Of a stretch of 64,000 bases of DNA, positions 24,401 through 36,800 are shown in pieces. Position numbers and translations under genes: made by a program. Each line of letters opens with the position of its first letter. The first letter of the stretch is position 1. The stretch covers positions 525,667 through 589,666 of the forward strand of contig VZRG01000362.1 in the NCBI GenBank assembly GCA_013397435.1, in the 5' to 3' direction. Under the pieces are notes generated by a model. It was not told the origin of the DNA and did not search any database. It worked only from the letters and a program-made list of their open reading frames with translations. The DNA is from Erythrocercus mccallii (lineage: Eukaryota; Chordata; Aves; Passeriformes; Dicruridae).

Positions 24401-27400
24401 TACTGTTAGACACTGATTTCAAAGGCATCTTCAACAACAAATGTACTCTTAAAGAACAGAATCTGCTTCTGAGATTGTCCATAATGTTGTGGCATCCATC
24501 CTTTAAGGACTGGAACCTCTGGAGTTATTGGTTCTGCCCCAAAGGTGGAGAAAAAAAAATAGTTTTGTACTAATTTTTAAAAGATTTTTGCCCATTTACA
24601 GCTCTATTGCGAGGAATTCCAGACACTTGAAACTACAGTGCATTATGTTCACTTTCTATTTATTTAAAGAGTAGAAAACCCCACCATTATTTTGTAGCTA
24701 CATTCCCATCCCAAAACCTCTGTGGTTACGAACTTTAATGGTATAAGGATGAGATTATGCAATATTGAGTTTGATGAACCACAAAAGATGACCAAAAGAA
24801 TTTGGTGAAGATTAAATGAGCCAAGTGGGCTGGAATTTGACAAAGAAATTGGGAAGTACTTAAAAAAAAAGGGTGTAAAAGATGCACAAGTCTTTACATA
24901 AGAAACCCCATGAAAGAAATCAGCCAACTCCAAAAAAAGGGTGATTTGACCAAGGTCAAGGACCAGTTTCTTCCATACCCAAATGATGATGTACTTACAG
25001 TGCTGATTGACCCTCCCTGGACATGTGAGCACACAGTACCCACAAAAGCCATCCCAATGGATCCACTGAAAGAGCTTCTCCCTCTGCAACAAGAGCAGTT
25101 TGTAGGTGGTGTCAACTAATATGATTTCTACTAAAAGACACTGCCAAGTTGGAAAGAAATATTGCAAGGCAAAATTTGGTCTTCCTGAAGTCAAGAAGGA
25201 ATTTATCACCACTGCAGTTTCATTCTAATTAATAATGAATATCTGAGTAAGAGCTTGAAAATAATGATGAATGACTTAAGTCTGCTGGGTCAGTGCACTC
25301 AATTACAGAATGGCCAAGGTGGGAAGGGACCTCTGGAGGTCACCCTGTCCCTGGAGCTGATGAACTCTTAAGAATCCATTATAGTTTCTTGTCATTTTTC
25401 CAGGTTAAACCATTTTGGAAGTGCAGGGAATTTTACTCCAGGTATATTTTAATTAATAAACAAGCCCCAAATCATATACATCAACACAGCATGGCTGGTT
25501 TTCCCACTGAATGCAAACTTACATTATGAGGTGGCCAACATCATTTCTTGAGCGCTTCAGAAGATCTTTCTGTCTCCAAGAAACAAATCTACTCAGCACA
25601 TCACCAGCTGAACCATCCATCACAGATATGTGGTTGGCATCTGTCCAAACCTCTAATCCAACCAAAACAATCTGGATGTTTAATGGTGTATACATCTGAA
25701 AAAAAAAAAAAGATAATTAATGTGCTTCAGCTGTTCTGATGGAATTCTGAAAGATGACTTCTTTACTACTGAGTTAACAATAAGCTGAACATAGTGACCA
25801 AGACATAACTTCAATTTCTTTGAAACTCAATATATGATATTTGTAATTATAAGTGAAATATAAAATATTTATAAATTGTAAACTAAATAAAAATATTTAG
25901 AATATAAAACAAAGTATAACTGAAAACAATCTACTTTATGAAAGTACCTAAACATATCTTTTGGAAAGAAAGCTGCTCTTCTGAACACTATGATAAAACA
26001 GAAGAACCCACGTTATTTATTTGACCTACCCCATCAACATAATTAATCAGCTCCACTGTTTCCTTTTGCACTGCAGCAGCATCCGAATTCTTCAGCAAAA
26101 ACTGTAAAATACCACAACAATGTCAGAGGAGAAAAATGAGCAAAACAATAAAATGTATTTAGTGCTGGATGATACAATTACCCTGTTGTGATCCACAACC
26201 ACGAATAATTCTACATAGCTTTTCTGGGGCAGGACAGCTCGCTTCTCCTGCAGACGAGAAAGCACAGTAAGTTAACATAATGAGTTTGCAATGTTGCATT
26301 TTGTAATGCGGCCTCAGTTTGTGTTGGGTTACCCCATAAACGTCTCTGTGTCAGTAATTCACACCCCATCAGACACTGGGATGCCTGAGCCGAAGGGCAG
26401 CTTGTGCATTTCATGTCCTACCCACAGCTATCCTGGCCAAACTCTGCTCTTGCACTACAGGGTTGCTCCAAGCTATGTGAGATTCCCGTTGTGCTGATGT
26501 TCTGTTCCAGGATTTCCTCAGCACGGCTCCCGCCAGCTTGGTGTCCATGAAAGCCACAAGGAAATGTCCTGCCAGGCCAATCCCACCTGCAGTGATGCTG
26601 TGCCAGAGCAAGAGCCCTGGAGATGCCTCGGACTGCAGCTCAAGGGAGAAACAGAAATATATTTACCCTGAGGAGCCTGTCCCTGCTGGAGGTACTGTTT
26701 GATGAAAATGTGTATTTCACAGACTGCTTCACAAACATCTCACGCTCCAGGCTGCCATTCAGCACGCCACAGTGGAAGGGGATACCCTGCACATCTTCCA
26801 ATTTATAAAGCACATGTTCAAATGTGCTGGATGTGTTGAGGGGCTCCATTCCGTACCATCTGCCTCCAATGTAGAGAATTCCCCTAACAAATCATAATAG
26901 AATGAAACATTATTGCATCATTTTTCCTTGGTCGTTATGACTAGATGAATGAATAACAGCTGGATACTTGGACACTATGTTGACATAAACCATTATTTTA
27001 AATTATATTAATATGAGGGTAAGATCAAATACCCAACAAAAGACAAAATAGAACTTATTTAAAATACTCAACAAATGTGGGCTTCTTGAATCAGTTAGAA
27101 AAAGAGGGGAAAAAAAGAGAATGAAGCCAAATGGTTAGTAAATGAGTCTGGAGCTGATGCAAAGGGTCCCTTTCAGCCCTTATCTCTATTCATTTAAAGG
27201 ACTGCCAGGATGTGTCCTGATTTATTGTGAGTGACAGCTCTCTGTGAAACTTCACCTGAAAGATACATGGGTGAATTTTATCCCATTTCTAATTTATTGG
27301 ATTTGAAACACAAAAAAATGCTTCAAATTTGCACAAAATTTTTTCCTGGAAATGGTTTGTCTTTTGAAATGTGCCCATTCATAAGACAAAGTTGTTTGCA

Positions 27401-30400
27401 GGAGTGTTTTAAGTTCAACAAAAGCTTCATCAAGGTAAGATTTTTTTCTGCAAAGGCATCTCTGGTCATGACATTCACATCAAGTACTAGGAGCCTCAAT
27501 TCTTGCCCAGGTTCTGCCTAGATTTATTACAGTTTCATATTATCTTTTTTTCTGTGAAGGAATTTTGGAAAAAGGGAAAAAAGTAGGAGTTGAGGGAAAC
27601 TATAAAACAATGAGTTTCAGCTTCATCAAAAGGTGAAATATTCAAAAAATAGGAAGAGGAAATACCTAAGGCCATCACATGTGCTAAGAGCAAGTGTGGA
27701 GTCAGCAATTCCTTCAACAGTGCCATGATAATAACAGTGTGTCTGAAATACAACAAACCCACATAATTAGTGACACAACAAGGTGGTTGCCTTCAACTGC
27801 AAACTTATGTTCTAACTAACCTTATTATTTGCATGACATCAGGGTTGGCTGTTAGAAATTCACAGAGAAATTAGAAATTCACAGAGAAATTAGAAATTCA
27901 CTCCCTACTTGGGAAGTAATCCTGACCTTGGAGGAGAATATCCCTTGACACGAGCACCTAAAGTAGCCTGTGGTCTCTTGGTTCTAGAACACAGCCAGCT
28001 TTTTAGTTCAATCCATGACCATCCTTCATAAAAATATTTTAATCTACATTGCTCCTGCTCTTAGAGTCCTCTCAAAGGCTGCTCTGAGAAGATCTTTGGT
28101 GCACAAACCACACAATTAAGTCTCACTGAGCTCACGGGCAGCTTGGAGTTGAAATGAAATTTAGAAGTATTTATAAGGCTTGTTTGATACAGGATTTAAA
28201 AACTATAGAGCTTTGATGCTGTCATTGTACCTTAAATTGCATATTATGCAAAGGTGGCTCAAATTCAGGCTTGGCATAATCTTCTGGCAAGTCCTTTCAC
28301 ACCTTGGGGAACAGGGGTGCTGCGTCCCACAAACAGCCCAGTCCCTCATGAACCTCATGTTTAGATCACTGGTAACTGTTAAACAGAAATGCTCCACTAT
28401 GAAAACTCACAAAAGTCTCATTCCCAGCAAATATATTTTTCTTGGCTTCCCTGGTTTTTCAGAGAAAATTCTGGCACAAAGGGGAAGTTGTATTATGTAC
28501 AATACCTCATTTTTGGATGGTGTTGCCTGCAGTTTCCCATTTTTCCCATATGTGTACAGCTTAAAGTCGTCACTAAGAAGTTTTCTGGAAACAAAAATAA
28601 ACTACTGCTCTTTTAATGGTGTAGAAACAAGAAACAAGTCAAGAATCCTGGTAAGTGCTACATTCTGTTAGCAGCACACTCAATGCTAAATTATTATTAA
28701 AATCCAAGCACATGAAACAAAATACTTTAAAAAGAGCTGGCGTTTTGGAAAATAAGTTATTTTGAAACTTACTATTATTTTTTTAACTAAAATATCCATA
28801 GAGAGGAATCTAAGCAGACTCATTTGCATAAGGACCTGGCCTATTACCGGCTCAGGAATGAGGAACAAGAGAAATAGAAAAACTTCTTCAAATGCAACAC
28901 AACTAAAACCCCTCTGCCCTGCTAATAAAAAACTAATGTCGAACTGAATTCTAATTTTCTCTAAGGATTTTCTGAAATGTTCTATCTTGCACTGCTAATA
29001 AAAAAAATCAAAATACATTTCTTCACAGCTAGAAAAGCCATTATTCCCTTCTATTTGCAAGATATTACCACAACAGAGACATTATATTTAATACTATTTA
29101 ACAGAGTTGTTTTGTAGTTGCTACAATCTGCCATTTAAATGGTTTCCTCTGATTTTTTTCAGTACAAAAATGCTTGTCTGTATGCAACTAACCCCAAAAC
29201 CAGATAATTCCTTAGAACACTCTATCACATACTTATTTTTCTTCAGCTTTAGGAGGTATGTTCCATTTCTAGTTTTAACTGAGTAAGAAAGATTGTCATC
29301 TGAATGCTCCTGAAAACAGAACAAAGATATCACTTAATTAGGTGATTTTTCTATTCGGTTTTGTTAATTCCATATTTTGCTTGACAAGAGAGCACCAGCT
29401 ACTGTGTATGTTTTAAGTAAAAAAACACAGATTCCTAACCCTCAGGCTTCTGTATTTCAAACTCTCAGCAGCAAGTGAACCTTCTCTCCTCTATAAAGTT
29501 TAAATTCTATGAATCTATATTTTCATTTAGACAGGAGGGCACAGTCCATGAATGCACTCTTTGCTAAGTACCACGTCGTGCTTTGGGACACTCCTTATGT
29601 AAATCAGATAAACGACTCCCAGTTTTTTATCCCCTAATTGGTTTGCACAAAGATGACTAATGCTGTTTCATTAACAGTTACTTCAGTAAATGAACTCCGG
29701 ATCTGGCACAAAGGTAAATTATCTCAGAACTGAGGAATTAAGGCTCAGGTTTCTCTTTTAACTCATCTTTTAACCTGTGCCACTCTGTGGGACCATTTTT
29801 ATCCTTTTGGTGCTGCATGGCTGAAATCCTCTGGTTATTATCCAAAGACCAGAACATAGCATGGATGTTAGCTCAAGTTCAACATCTAATCTGACTCAGA
29901 AGAAATGCAAATATTCTTCATGTTCCGTCTCACTTCTGTCTTACAAGGTCATTAATAGGATTAGAAGTTTGGAAGGCACTCAGAATACAATCACAGGCCT
30001 TTGTGGGAACAAATTTACTTAAAACTATATGGAAACACTAAGAATCAGAAGAGAGAGTGAGGCTCATTTCATTAGAAAAATCTCTATATACCATCCATCA
30101 TATGTGTGTGTAATGTAGGACAGTGTTTTGAAAAACAGCAACCATCAGAAAAAAAGAAAATCAGATAGAATAACAAACCTCATGAGAAAATGGGGGATGT
30201 TTCTCTCTGCCTGTCAGACTTTGAGGAATGATTATTTCTAATGTAGAAAGTCTGGATGTGTGTTCAGAGGATACACCTGAAAATAAAGTTTGAAACTGGT
30301 AAAGAATCAGAAAGGATAAGGCATTATGTTGGCACCTGCACAGTGGTGATAGGCAAAAGCCTACTCTGATCCAGCCAGAAATGGAGAAAGAGTGAAATAG

Positions 30401-32005
30401 TTCAGGAATGATCAAACTGACTTTAAAAAAATTTACTATAGACTAAAGCTGGAGTCTTCTGGAGCACACCAAGAAGAACTATCAAATCATTTAAACAAAA
30501 TCTTAATTTTCTCATATTCTGGGTTATTGACTTTCTGACTTTGTCATTTTCTCTTTCACAACCGACACTTTTAACCTGATGTACCACAGAAAATTGATGC
30601 AGCTGGCCTTCTGCTTTCTCCATTGTCCTGAATAAGGAATATTTTAGTTGTCCTCTGGATACAATTTATCCACCTCCTGTGTGGAAGAAAATATGGCTCA
30701 CCACACTGCCTCCAGCCATTGCCTTATCTTGCATTTTGTTTGTCCTAGCAACAGTCAGATCTTTGCAAAAGGTTTGTAGCCTTTTACATGATATCAGAAT
30801 TATCTCCAGAACAACATGCTAATGCAGGAAGCTAAAGATAAGAAGCCTGCCAAGTATCTGGTTTCAGGTAAATGGGTTTATGAAGACAAAAACAATCTCC
30901 AGTGACTTTTTAGAAAATTGTGTGAAGCTGAATTAATCTTCCTTTTTCTTGTCTGCGTATCAACTGGTTTGATCAACAGAAACACAACCATTGCTTTTAA
31001 GCAGAATCAACAATAACATGAGTTTTAACCAATGGAAGTGGTTTCTTCCTTCTTAAATTGTTATTTCATAAGGAAACAAAGAGATTTCTTCACATTTATA
31101 GTAGTACAAAGTCATCCCCAGCCTCCCACATTCCTGTGAAAGGAATTCATAATTGCAAAACATCACACAACCAGCCATTCAAAGTGAGCAGGGCTCTCCA
31201 GTGTAATGGTGATCTCTACCTGTTAGATAGCATCAGGATTTTTAAAAGCTAGGTGCAGGTAGCTTATGTTTAACAGTGCTGGCTGCAATTGCAATCAAAA
31301 GGTGGAAGCTGATATTAGCAAACCGGTCTGAAAAGAATATTAGCACTTCACATTGTGATTTTGCTCTTAATCTTCAATAATTTTATTATCTAAATCACAA
31401 AATCCATTCTGTTTCACGAGTCAAGTGTATGTTGTACTACCTATGGAGATGCTCTTTTAACAAGTCAAATTTTGACATCTGAAAGCAGGAAACCGTCTTT
31501 GATGCACGCCATAAAAATACCACTTTCTCAGAAACATTTCAGGTGTTACACTTAAATATAAAATATGAAGCCAAATCATAAATGGAGATGAGTTAATGAA
31601 AAATTACAATGAAATTGTAGGAATTTCCTCACATTTGTGAAGAAGAAATGTTTTTCTACAGTCTCTAATATTGATAAGAGTGACGGCAACTGCAGTTGTA
31701 ACAACCAGTGTCCTGCACAGAAAATTATGTACATACCTTTGACATCCAGGAAGAAAAAAACCCACAAAGAGCTCAACTATAGAAAGTTTCAACCTGTAAT
31801 CTTTTCTAAGATTCTCTCAATGACCAGGGCTGCACAGGGAGAGCTGTGGCTCAATGTCAAAGGTGTGCATCATTTCGATCAGGGTCCAAGCAGACTTGGA
31901 GAAACTTTTTGAATATGTAAAAAAAGAAAGCTTACCTTTTATCCAAAAAGGGTTTCCAGTAAAAAGTAGTCCCAAAGTGAACAAAAATAGGCTGTGCATT
32001 AACAT
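18418..32005 (-). CDS. ADAM9-like transmembrane metalloprotease-disintegrin
   Basis: Twenty exons: 32005-31936, 30276-30179, 29309-29233, 28584-28506, 27742-27666, 26883-26667, 26247-26182, 26101-26030, 25695-25523, 25083-24999, 24128-24007, 23683-23512, 22720-22631, 22398-22203, 22089-21984, 21789-21615, 21219-21139, 20479-20374, 19753-19621 and 18496-18418. Phases close to 757 aa (human ADAM9 is 819). In order: signal peptide (MLMHSLFLFTLGLLF), prodomain with cysteine-switch HCGV, furin site REKR before AVLP, catalytic domain with zinc site HELGHNLGMKHD, disintegrin domain with CDLPEYC loop, Cys-rich region, EGF module (CNNNGNCHCNPGWAPPFC), juxtamembrane GYGGSVDSGP and LRDGLL, a membrane helix, and a short tail ending RPPVPPRPIV (SH3 ligand). 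It resembles ADAM9 throughout, yet human ADAM9 maps elsewhere, so I call it a paralogue. Predicted active sheddase and adhesion protein at the cell surface. Confidence 0.93.
20457..20560 (-). repeat. Duplicated acceptor and exon start at the ADAM9-like EGF exon
   Basis: The sequence spanning the acceptor of exon 18 (TTCCCATTGTTGTTACACAC, then CTACAGCCCAAAC on the plus strand) recurs about 62 bases upstream in the gene (20523-20553: TTCCCATTGTTGTCACACCC, then CTACAGCCCAAAC). In gene orientation the outer copy has its own acceptor (exon would start at 20542) followed by codons for GCDNNGNCPC. That frame meets a TAG formed by the true acceptor. Confidence 0.8.
23409..23480. repeat. (TAGAA)n pentanucleotide microsatellite
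   Basis: About 14 copies of TAGAA in the ADAM9-like intron just downstream of the donor at 23511. The array starts about 30 bases from the splice site, so length changes here would lie within possible splicing-regulatory distance. Confidence 0.95.
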
Positions 32006-33154
32006 GACTTCCTGGAGAAACTACTCCAGCATCCGAGCTGGCTCTGGCTGCAGTGCAGGGAACCAGAAGAACAAGAACCGTCTGCTCCCAAGCTAAACAA
32101 CAGAAAAAGCTCTCTGATACTGCATCTCCGCTGAGGAAATGGGAAGTAAAATTTAATCCACTAGGCTTGTGAGAAAACTGGTCAGACAGCCTAATGCAAA
32201 TAAAAAGCAGCACATTCTTAAATGCTGATTGGAGAAAGACCAAGTCCCGTGTTGGGATCAAATTGGTTTATTCTAAAGGATTTTTATCCCAAGATCATAT
32301 GGGATTAGAAACATAAAATATTGCTACTGACAAGTGCAGTGTTTAGGATGTTTATCCTGGCTACTGCCAGCTCAATAAAAAACTAGCGTGAATCAATTTA
32401 CTCTTTGAAATTTCAGCTTCTTGTCTTCCATTTTTTCATCTTTACATAAAAACAGCATGCATATGAACACATGAAAATCCCCAAAAGAGAGGTTCTACCC
32501 AGTCCCTTCTATGTTAAACACAATTCTCCTCACCAAAAGTCCATAATTTTGTGCAGATCAGAGTCCAGGATCAGAGTAATCTTCCATGCCGCCACATTGT
32601 CCCCAAAAGCAGAAAATAAATGCTTCTAAAACTGGATGAGTTTGCAATGCATTTCAGAAGTATCAAGCGCATTTAGAAACACAAAAATGAGACCGAGACA
32701 ACACACACAAACATTTACATTAATTAATTTTAATTAATTCTTTGATTAAAGCAGAGAAAATTCAGTTTACCATTGCTAGTAAATCCTTAATCCTGGTAAA
32801 ACAATGCCTTAAGTGACAAAAAGCAGAATGCTGGCTGTATTTGTGTTATTAATTTGTCAAAGCCTGTTCAGGTCCATTTCCCGAGAGTCACAGACTGAGA
32901 ACACCCCGAACATTCCTGCACTGAGCCCTGGGTGAAAGCAGAATTTGACACTCTCATTGCTCGGGTCTGTGTCTGCCACAGCCTCAGGAGCAGCATTCCC
33001 CAACTCCAGAAGGTGAGATGCTACTGAAAATTAAATGAACCCCATCTTTTATTTATGGCCTCTTTTATTCATAGCCTCTCTCCTGTGTGGTGCGCTATCA
33101 GGACACAACTCAAGAGAATCCCGCTGCTCCAGATTTTGACATATTAGCGAGTTT

Positions 33155-33480
33155 CACAGAATCCGGCAATCATTTCAGCTGGAAAAGACCTTTGAGATAT
33201 TGAGGGCGACAGGGGAGCCTGTTCAGCGCTGGATCACACTGTGGGGAAAGAGCCTTTTCCTCATATCCACCCTAGACCTCTCCTGGCACAACTTCAGGGT
33301 CAGTCTCTTCTCCCAAGCAACCAGCGACAGGACAGGAGGACTTTGTCTTCCATTGCACCGCAGGAGGTTCAGGGTGGACATGACGAGGAATTTCTTCTCA
33401 GAAGGAGTGATTACACATCGGAATGGGCTGCCAGGGAGGTGGGCGAGTCAGAGGCGTTTAAGGAAAGACTGCACGTAGCA
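33155..33480. mobile_element. CR1-type LINE fragments in opposite orientations
   Basis: Left part (about 33155-33210) has the reversed tail (TTTCACAGAATCCGGC and GGAAAAGACCTTTGAGA). The right part (about 33320-33480) reads forward (GACAGGACAGGAGGACTTTG, GGAGGTTCAGGGTGGACATG, GGAATGGGCTGCCAGGGAGG). This suggests one insertion into another or an inverted pair. Confidence 0.72.
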
Positions 33481-33506
33481 CTCAGTGCCAAGGTACGGCT
33501 GGCACG

Positions 33507-33608
33507 GCGATGCTGGGTGGTGTATCGGGCTCGGTAATGTCAGAAGCGTTTTCCACAGCGATGCTGGGTGGTGTATTGGGCTCAGTAATCTCAGAGGTGT
33601 TTTCCACG
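33507..33608. repeat. 51-bp tandem duplication upstream of C10orf88
   Basis: GCGATGCTGGGTGGTGTAT begins at 33507 and again at 33558. Both copies continue through GGGCTC, GTAAT, TCAGA and GTTTTCCAC, with about five differences. It ends about 220 bases before the C10orf88 start codon. Confidence 0.9.
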
Positions 33609-33826
33609 CCAATTCACTCCGGCTCTTCGCGCCCCTCGGCCGCTCCCGGGCTGTGGGCGCCGCTCGGCCCCCGGCGCTCCCTCAGGCGCTTCCCGCCGCC
33701 GCCCAGCGCGCAGCCGCGGAGCCCCCGCGCGGCGCAGGCGCGTCCCGGCCGCGGCCGCCGCTGAGGGTGGCTCGGTGCCGCTTCCCCGCCCGGCTGTCCC
33801 CGCCGGGCACCCTCCGGGGCTCTGCC

Positions 33827-36800
33827 ATGTCCAGCGGCTGCGCGGCGGCGGAGGAGGAGGCGGAGGAGAGCGGCGGGGAGCCGCGCTGTGTGTCGGCGCG
33901 GTGCTCCTGGCCCTGCGCGCCGCCGGGCGGCCTGGCCCGGGCGCTGTGCCTGCGGCGGGGTGCGGGGGACGGCGAGCTCGGGTGAGGGCCGGGCGAGAGG
34001 GGGCTCCGGGCTGGGCCGGGCAGGAGCGGGGCTAGCGGGACAACGCGTGTCGCTTCTCCCCCGCAGCAGCGAGGCCGTGCTGGCGGAGCGGCGGGCGGGC
34101 GGCCAGGAGCCCTGCGAGCTGCGGCTGCAGTGCCGGCCCGGCGACGAGATGGTGTCCGTGGGGATCGTGAGCCAGGCCCGGAACATGGAGGTGTACGTGG
34201 GCGAGGAGTACTGCGGCACGGGCCGGGGACAGAGCCGCGGCTCCCGGCCGGCCCCGGGGTGAGTGGTGCGCCCGGGCGCTGCTGGGTCCCGCACACGCTG
34301 CAGGCTGGCTGTGCTCTGTGTGTGTGTCTCTGTGAGGGGCTCCTGCTGCTTGACACTGAGGGCTTTAAAAGGCTGAGAGAATTGAGGCTGTTCAGTCTGG
34401 AGAAGGCGCTTAGGGAGACCCTGCAGCGTATTCCGCTGCCTAAAAGGGCTGCGAGAGAGCTGGGAGGGACTTTAGACAAGGACTTGGAGGTACAAGGGCA
34501 GAGTTAGGTGGGATGTTGGGGAGAATTTCCTCCCTGTGAGGGTGGGAAAGCCCTGGCACAGGGTGCCCAGAGCAGCCGTGGCTGCCCCTAGATTCCTGGA
34601 AGTGCCCAAGGCCAGGCTGGACAGTGGGGCTGGAACACCCTGGGACAGTGGGAGTTGTCCCTGCCCATGGCAGGGTGTGAAACTGAGTGACTTTTAAGGT
34701 TCCTTCCAACCCATCCCATTCTTGGGTTCTGTGAAAGACCTCTTGTCTCTTTGATAAGTAGTCATCTCACACTTCAAAGAACAAGAGAGATTTAAAAAAG
34801 GTTTTGTTTTCCCCTTCAATACTTTCTATGCTTTGCTAGGGGAGATAAAGCTTTGTTTCTGTTTTGTTTTTAAGTCATTACATGGCACATCTGCTGCTTA
34901 ATTAGCTAAATAGAAACCAGACGACTCAGAGCCTCAGGCAGGATGTGTGAATAATGTACTGAACCTCAAAAGCTTCTCTAGTGCACAGTGCATGCACACA
35001 TACGAGTAATTTTTACGTAAATATTTTATAAGATTCATTACAAGTTGCATCTAAGCATTAAAGCTGCTATTAGAAAGTAAAAAACTGCTTAAAACTAGAA
35101 ACTAAAACTGCTGTTGTAAACCATAAATCTGCATTAGAAATGTGTTCCAGTCAGTCTTGTTTCATATCTAAATATTTACCAATATGGTGTATTTCTACAA
35201 GAAAAAGTACCTTGTGTATTGATGTCACAGCTTGTTTATTTTATTTTCCTAGTGAAACTGAAGAGGTTACTTTATACCACAAGTACCTTAAGTTTGAATG
35301 CCCTGCAGCCTCCTGTAGAATTAAGGTAGGGAGTGGAACAGCACTGTTTTATTTTTCCTTTATCTTTTTAATCACTTAATCAACTAAATTGCATTGCTCT
35401 TAGTAAAATTATTGGTTTTATGTACTTCATCTCTTCACATAATCACTTAAAAATCTGTTGGCAGGCACTTCGTCTTGATGACATAGTGCTCCTTTTAAAT
35501 TGGTATCTCAGTTTTCTTTTCTTGAAGACATTCTATGATACAGATAATTTAGTCTTGAAGAAAAAAAACCATAAACCAGATAAACTGCAGATCTGTGGTT
35601 AGAACTGTCAGCTCTGGGGTTAAACAAGCTTGTGAAAATCATGTGGGCACTACTCTTAAATGCTTTGAAAATGCTTTGCACTCAGGCACCTCTGTTCCAG
35701 TCAGAATTTTAAGGGAAATAATAGTAGGAGAAATTGGCTTAATTTCCCTGGAAAAAAGTTCAGGATAGTTTTTCCCAAGACTCAAAGAACAATGCATTGT
35801 ACACTATACACAAAGAAAACATGAAATGATTTTTCCCTAACCAAAGTATTTTTTTTCCTTCTTGCGATAGCTGCTCTCCTTTGGTGAGAAGCACAGAGTA
35901 CTCATCAGTAAAATAATTCTAGAAGTGAAAGCAGTGTCTGCAAAACTAGCAACTGATTTTCCTTCACTAGGCTCAAGCATAGATCTAGACAGAGTGCAAA
36001 CTATAATGGAATCCATGGGATCTAAGTTGTCTCCAGGCGCTCAGCAGCTCATGGACATGGTGCGGTGTCAGCAGAAAGTAAGTCACTTTTCCACAAACAC
36101 AAACTGCCACTTCACCGCTTAGGAATGTTCTAAAAAGATTTGGGGGTTTTTTAATCTGCACTTACTGCCATTTTCATCCTGATTTAGGTGCTGCCACTCA
36201 AATGAGTGCAATGAATAAAGGTTGTGTACTTCAGGATTTAGTAGTATTATATGCACTGTGATAATTTTAAGCTTCACTGCCACCCTGCTCTCCTTTTGCC
36301 TGTCTGTCGCTGCTGGTCAAGGCTGGTGGGCATTTTCCCTGGAATGTTTGGGGTGTAAATTGTTGAGCTGGTTCGTCTCTTTAATGGTCATTATAACCAT
36401 GTCACCTTCAACTAAAAGGAATGTGCTCTCACAGAACATTTACTTTAGATCCTAATCCTGCAAAGTGGGCTGTATCAACAGAATCCTGAATCCATCTGAT
36501 GTTAATAATTCAGTTTTGGGGACACAGTATGGTAAAAATGAAGTCAGTAAAGCTCTTTTCTTACTTGAACACTGACAAGATGATTAACAATTCATATTTA
36601 CAAGGATTGTAGTTAAAAACTACTTTTAAAATCTTTACAAGTAGAATGCTGGGTTATAAAGTATCTATTGTTATTGCTGTGTAATTTCCAGGATATTTGA
36701 ATACTCAAATGTTAATGGTATTGTCTTTCTCCCCATCAGAACAGTTTCCCTTTTGGAGACAAACTCAGTTGGATCTTGGGGAAGAATTCTGACTTTGGAG

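Larger units (their letters stand above)
32006..33826. other. Interval between the ADAM9-like and C10orf88 start codons
   Basis: This holds the upstream regions of two divergently transcribed genes. Near 32095 (minus strand) TTTCTGTTGTTTAG resembles an acceptor, so the ADAM9-like start codon may lie in a second exon with a noncoding first exon further right. CR1 pieces lie at 33155-33480, a 51-bp tandem duplication at 33507-33608, and the CpG island of C10orf88 from about 33600. Nothing coding is seen. Confidence 0.5.

Noticed and set aside
24664..25212. 182-codon minus-strand frame
   Set aside because: It crosses the 25083-24999 ADAM9-like exon in another frame. The exon frame with GMAFVGTVCS is the real one.
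31817..32261. Alternative first-exon frame with a hydrophobic stretch (AWEQTVLVLLVP)
   Set aside because: That frame has no nearby start methionine and does not splice in phase to 30276. The frame starting at 32005 does, and gives a normal signal peptide.
33485..33985. Longer N-terminus for C10orf88 starting at 33485
   Set aside because: The upstream part covers a CR1 edge and the 51-bp duplication. Similarity to C10orf88 begins only at the methionine at 33827.
33614..34479. Large minus-strand frames over the C10orf88 promoter
   Set aside because: GC-rich CpG-island sequence lacks stops by composition. The products are Arg/Pro/Ala-rich with no domain.
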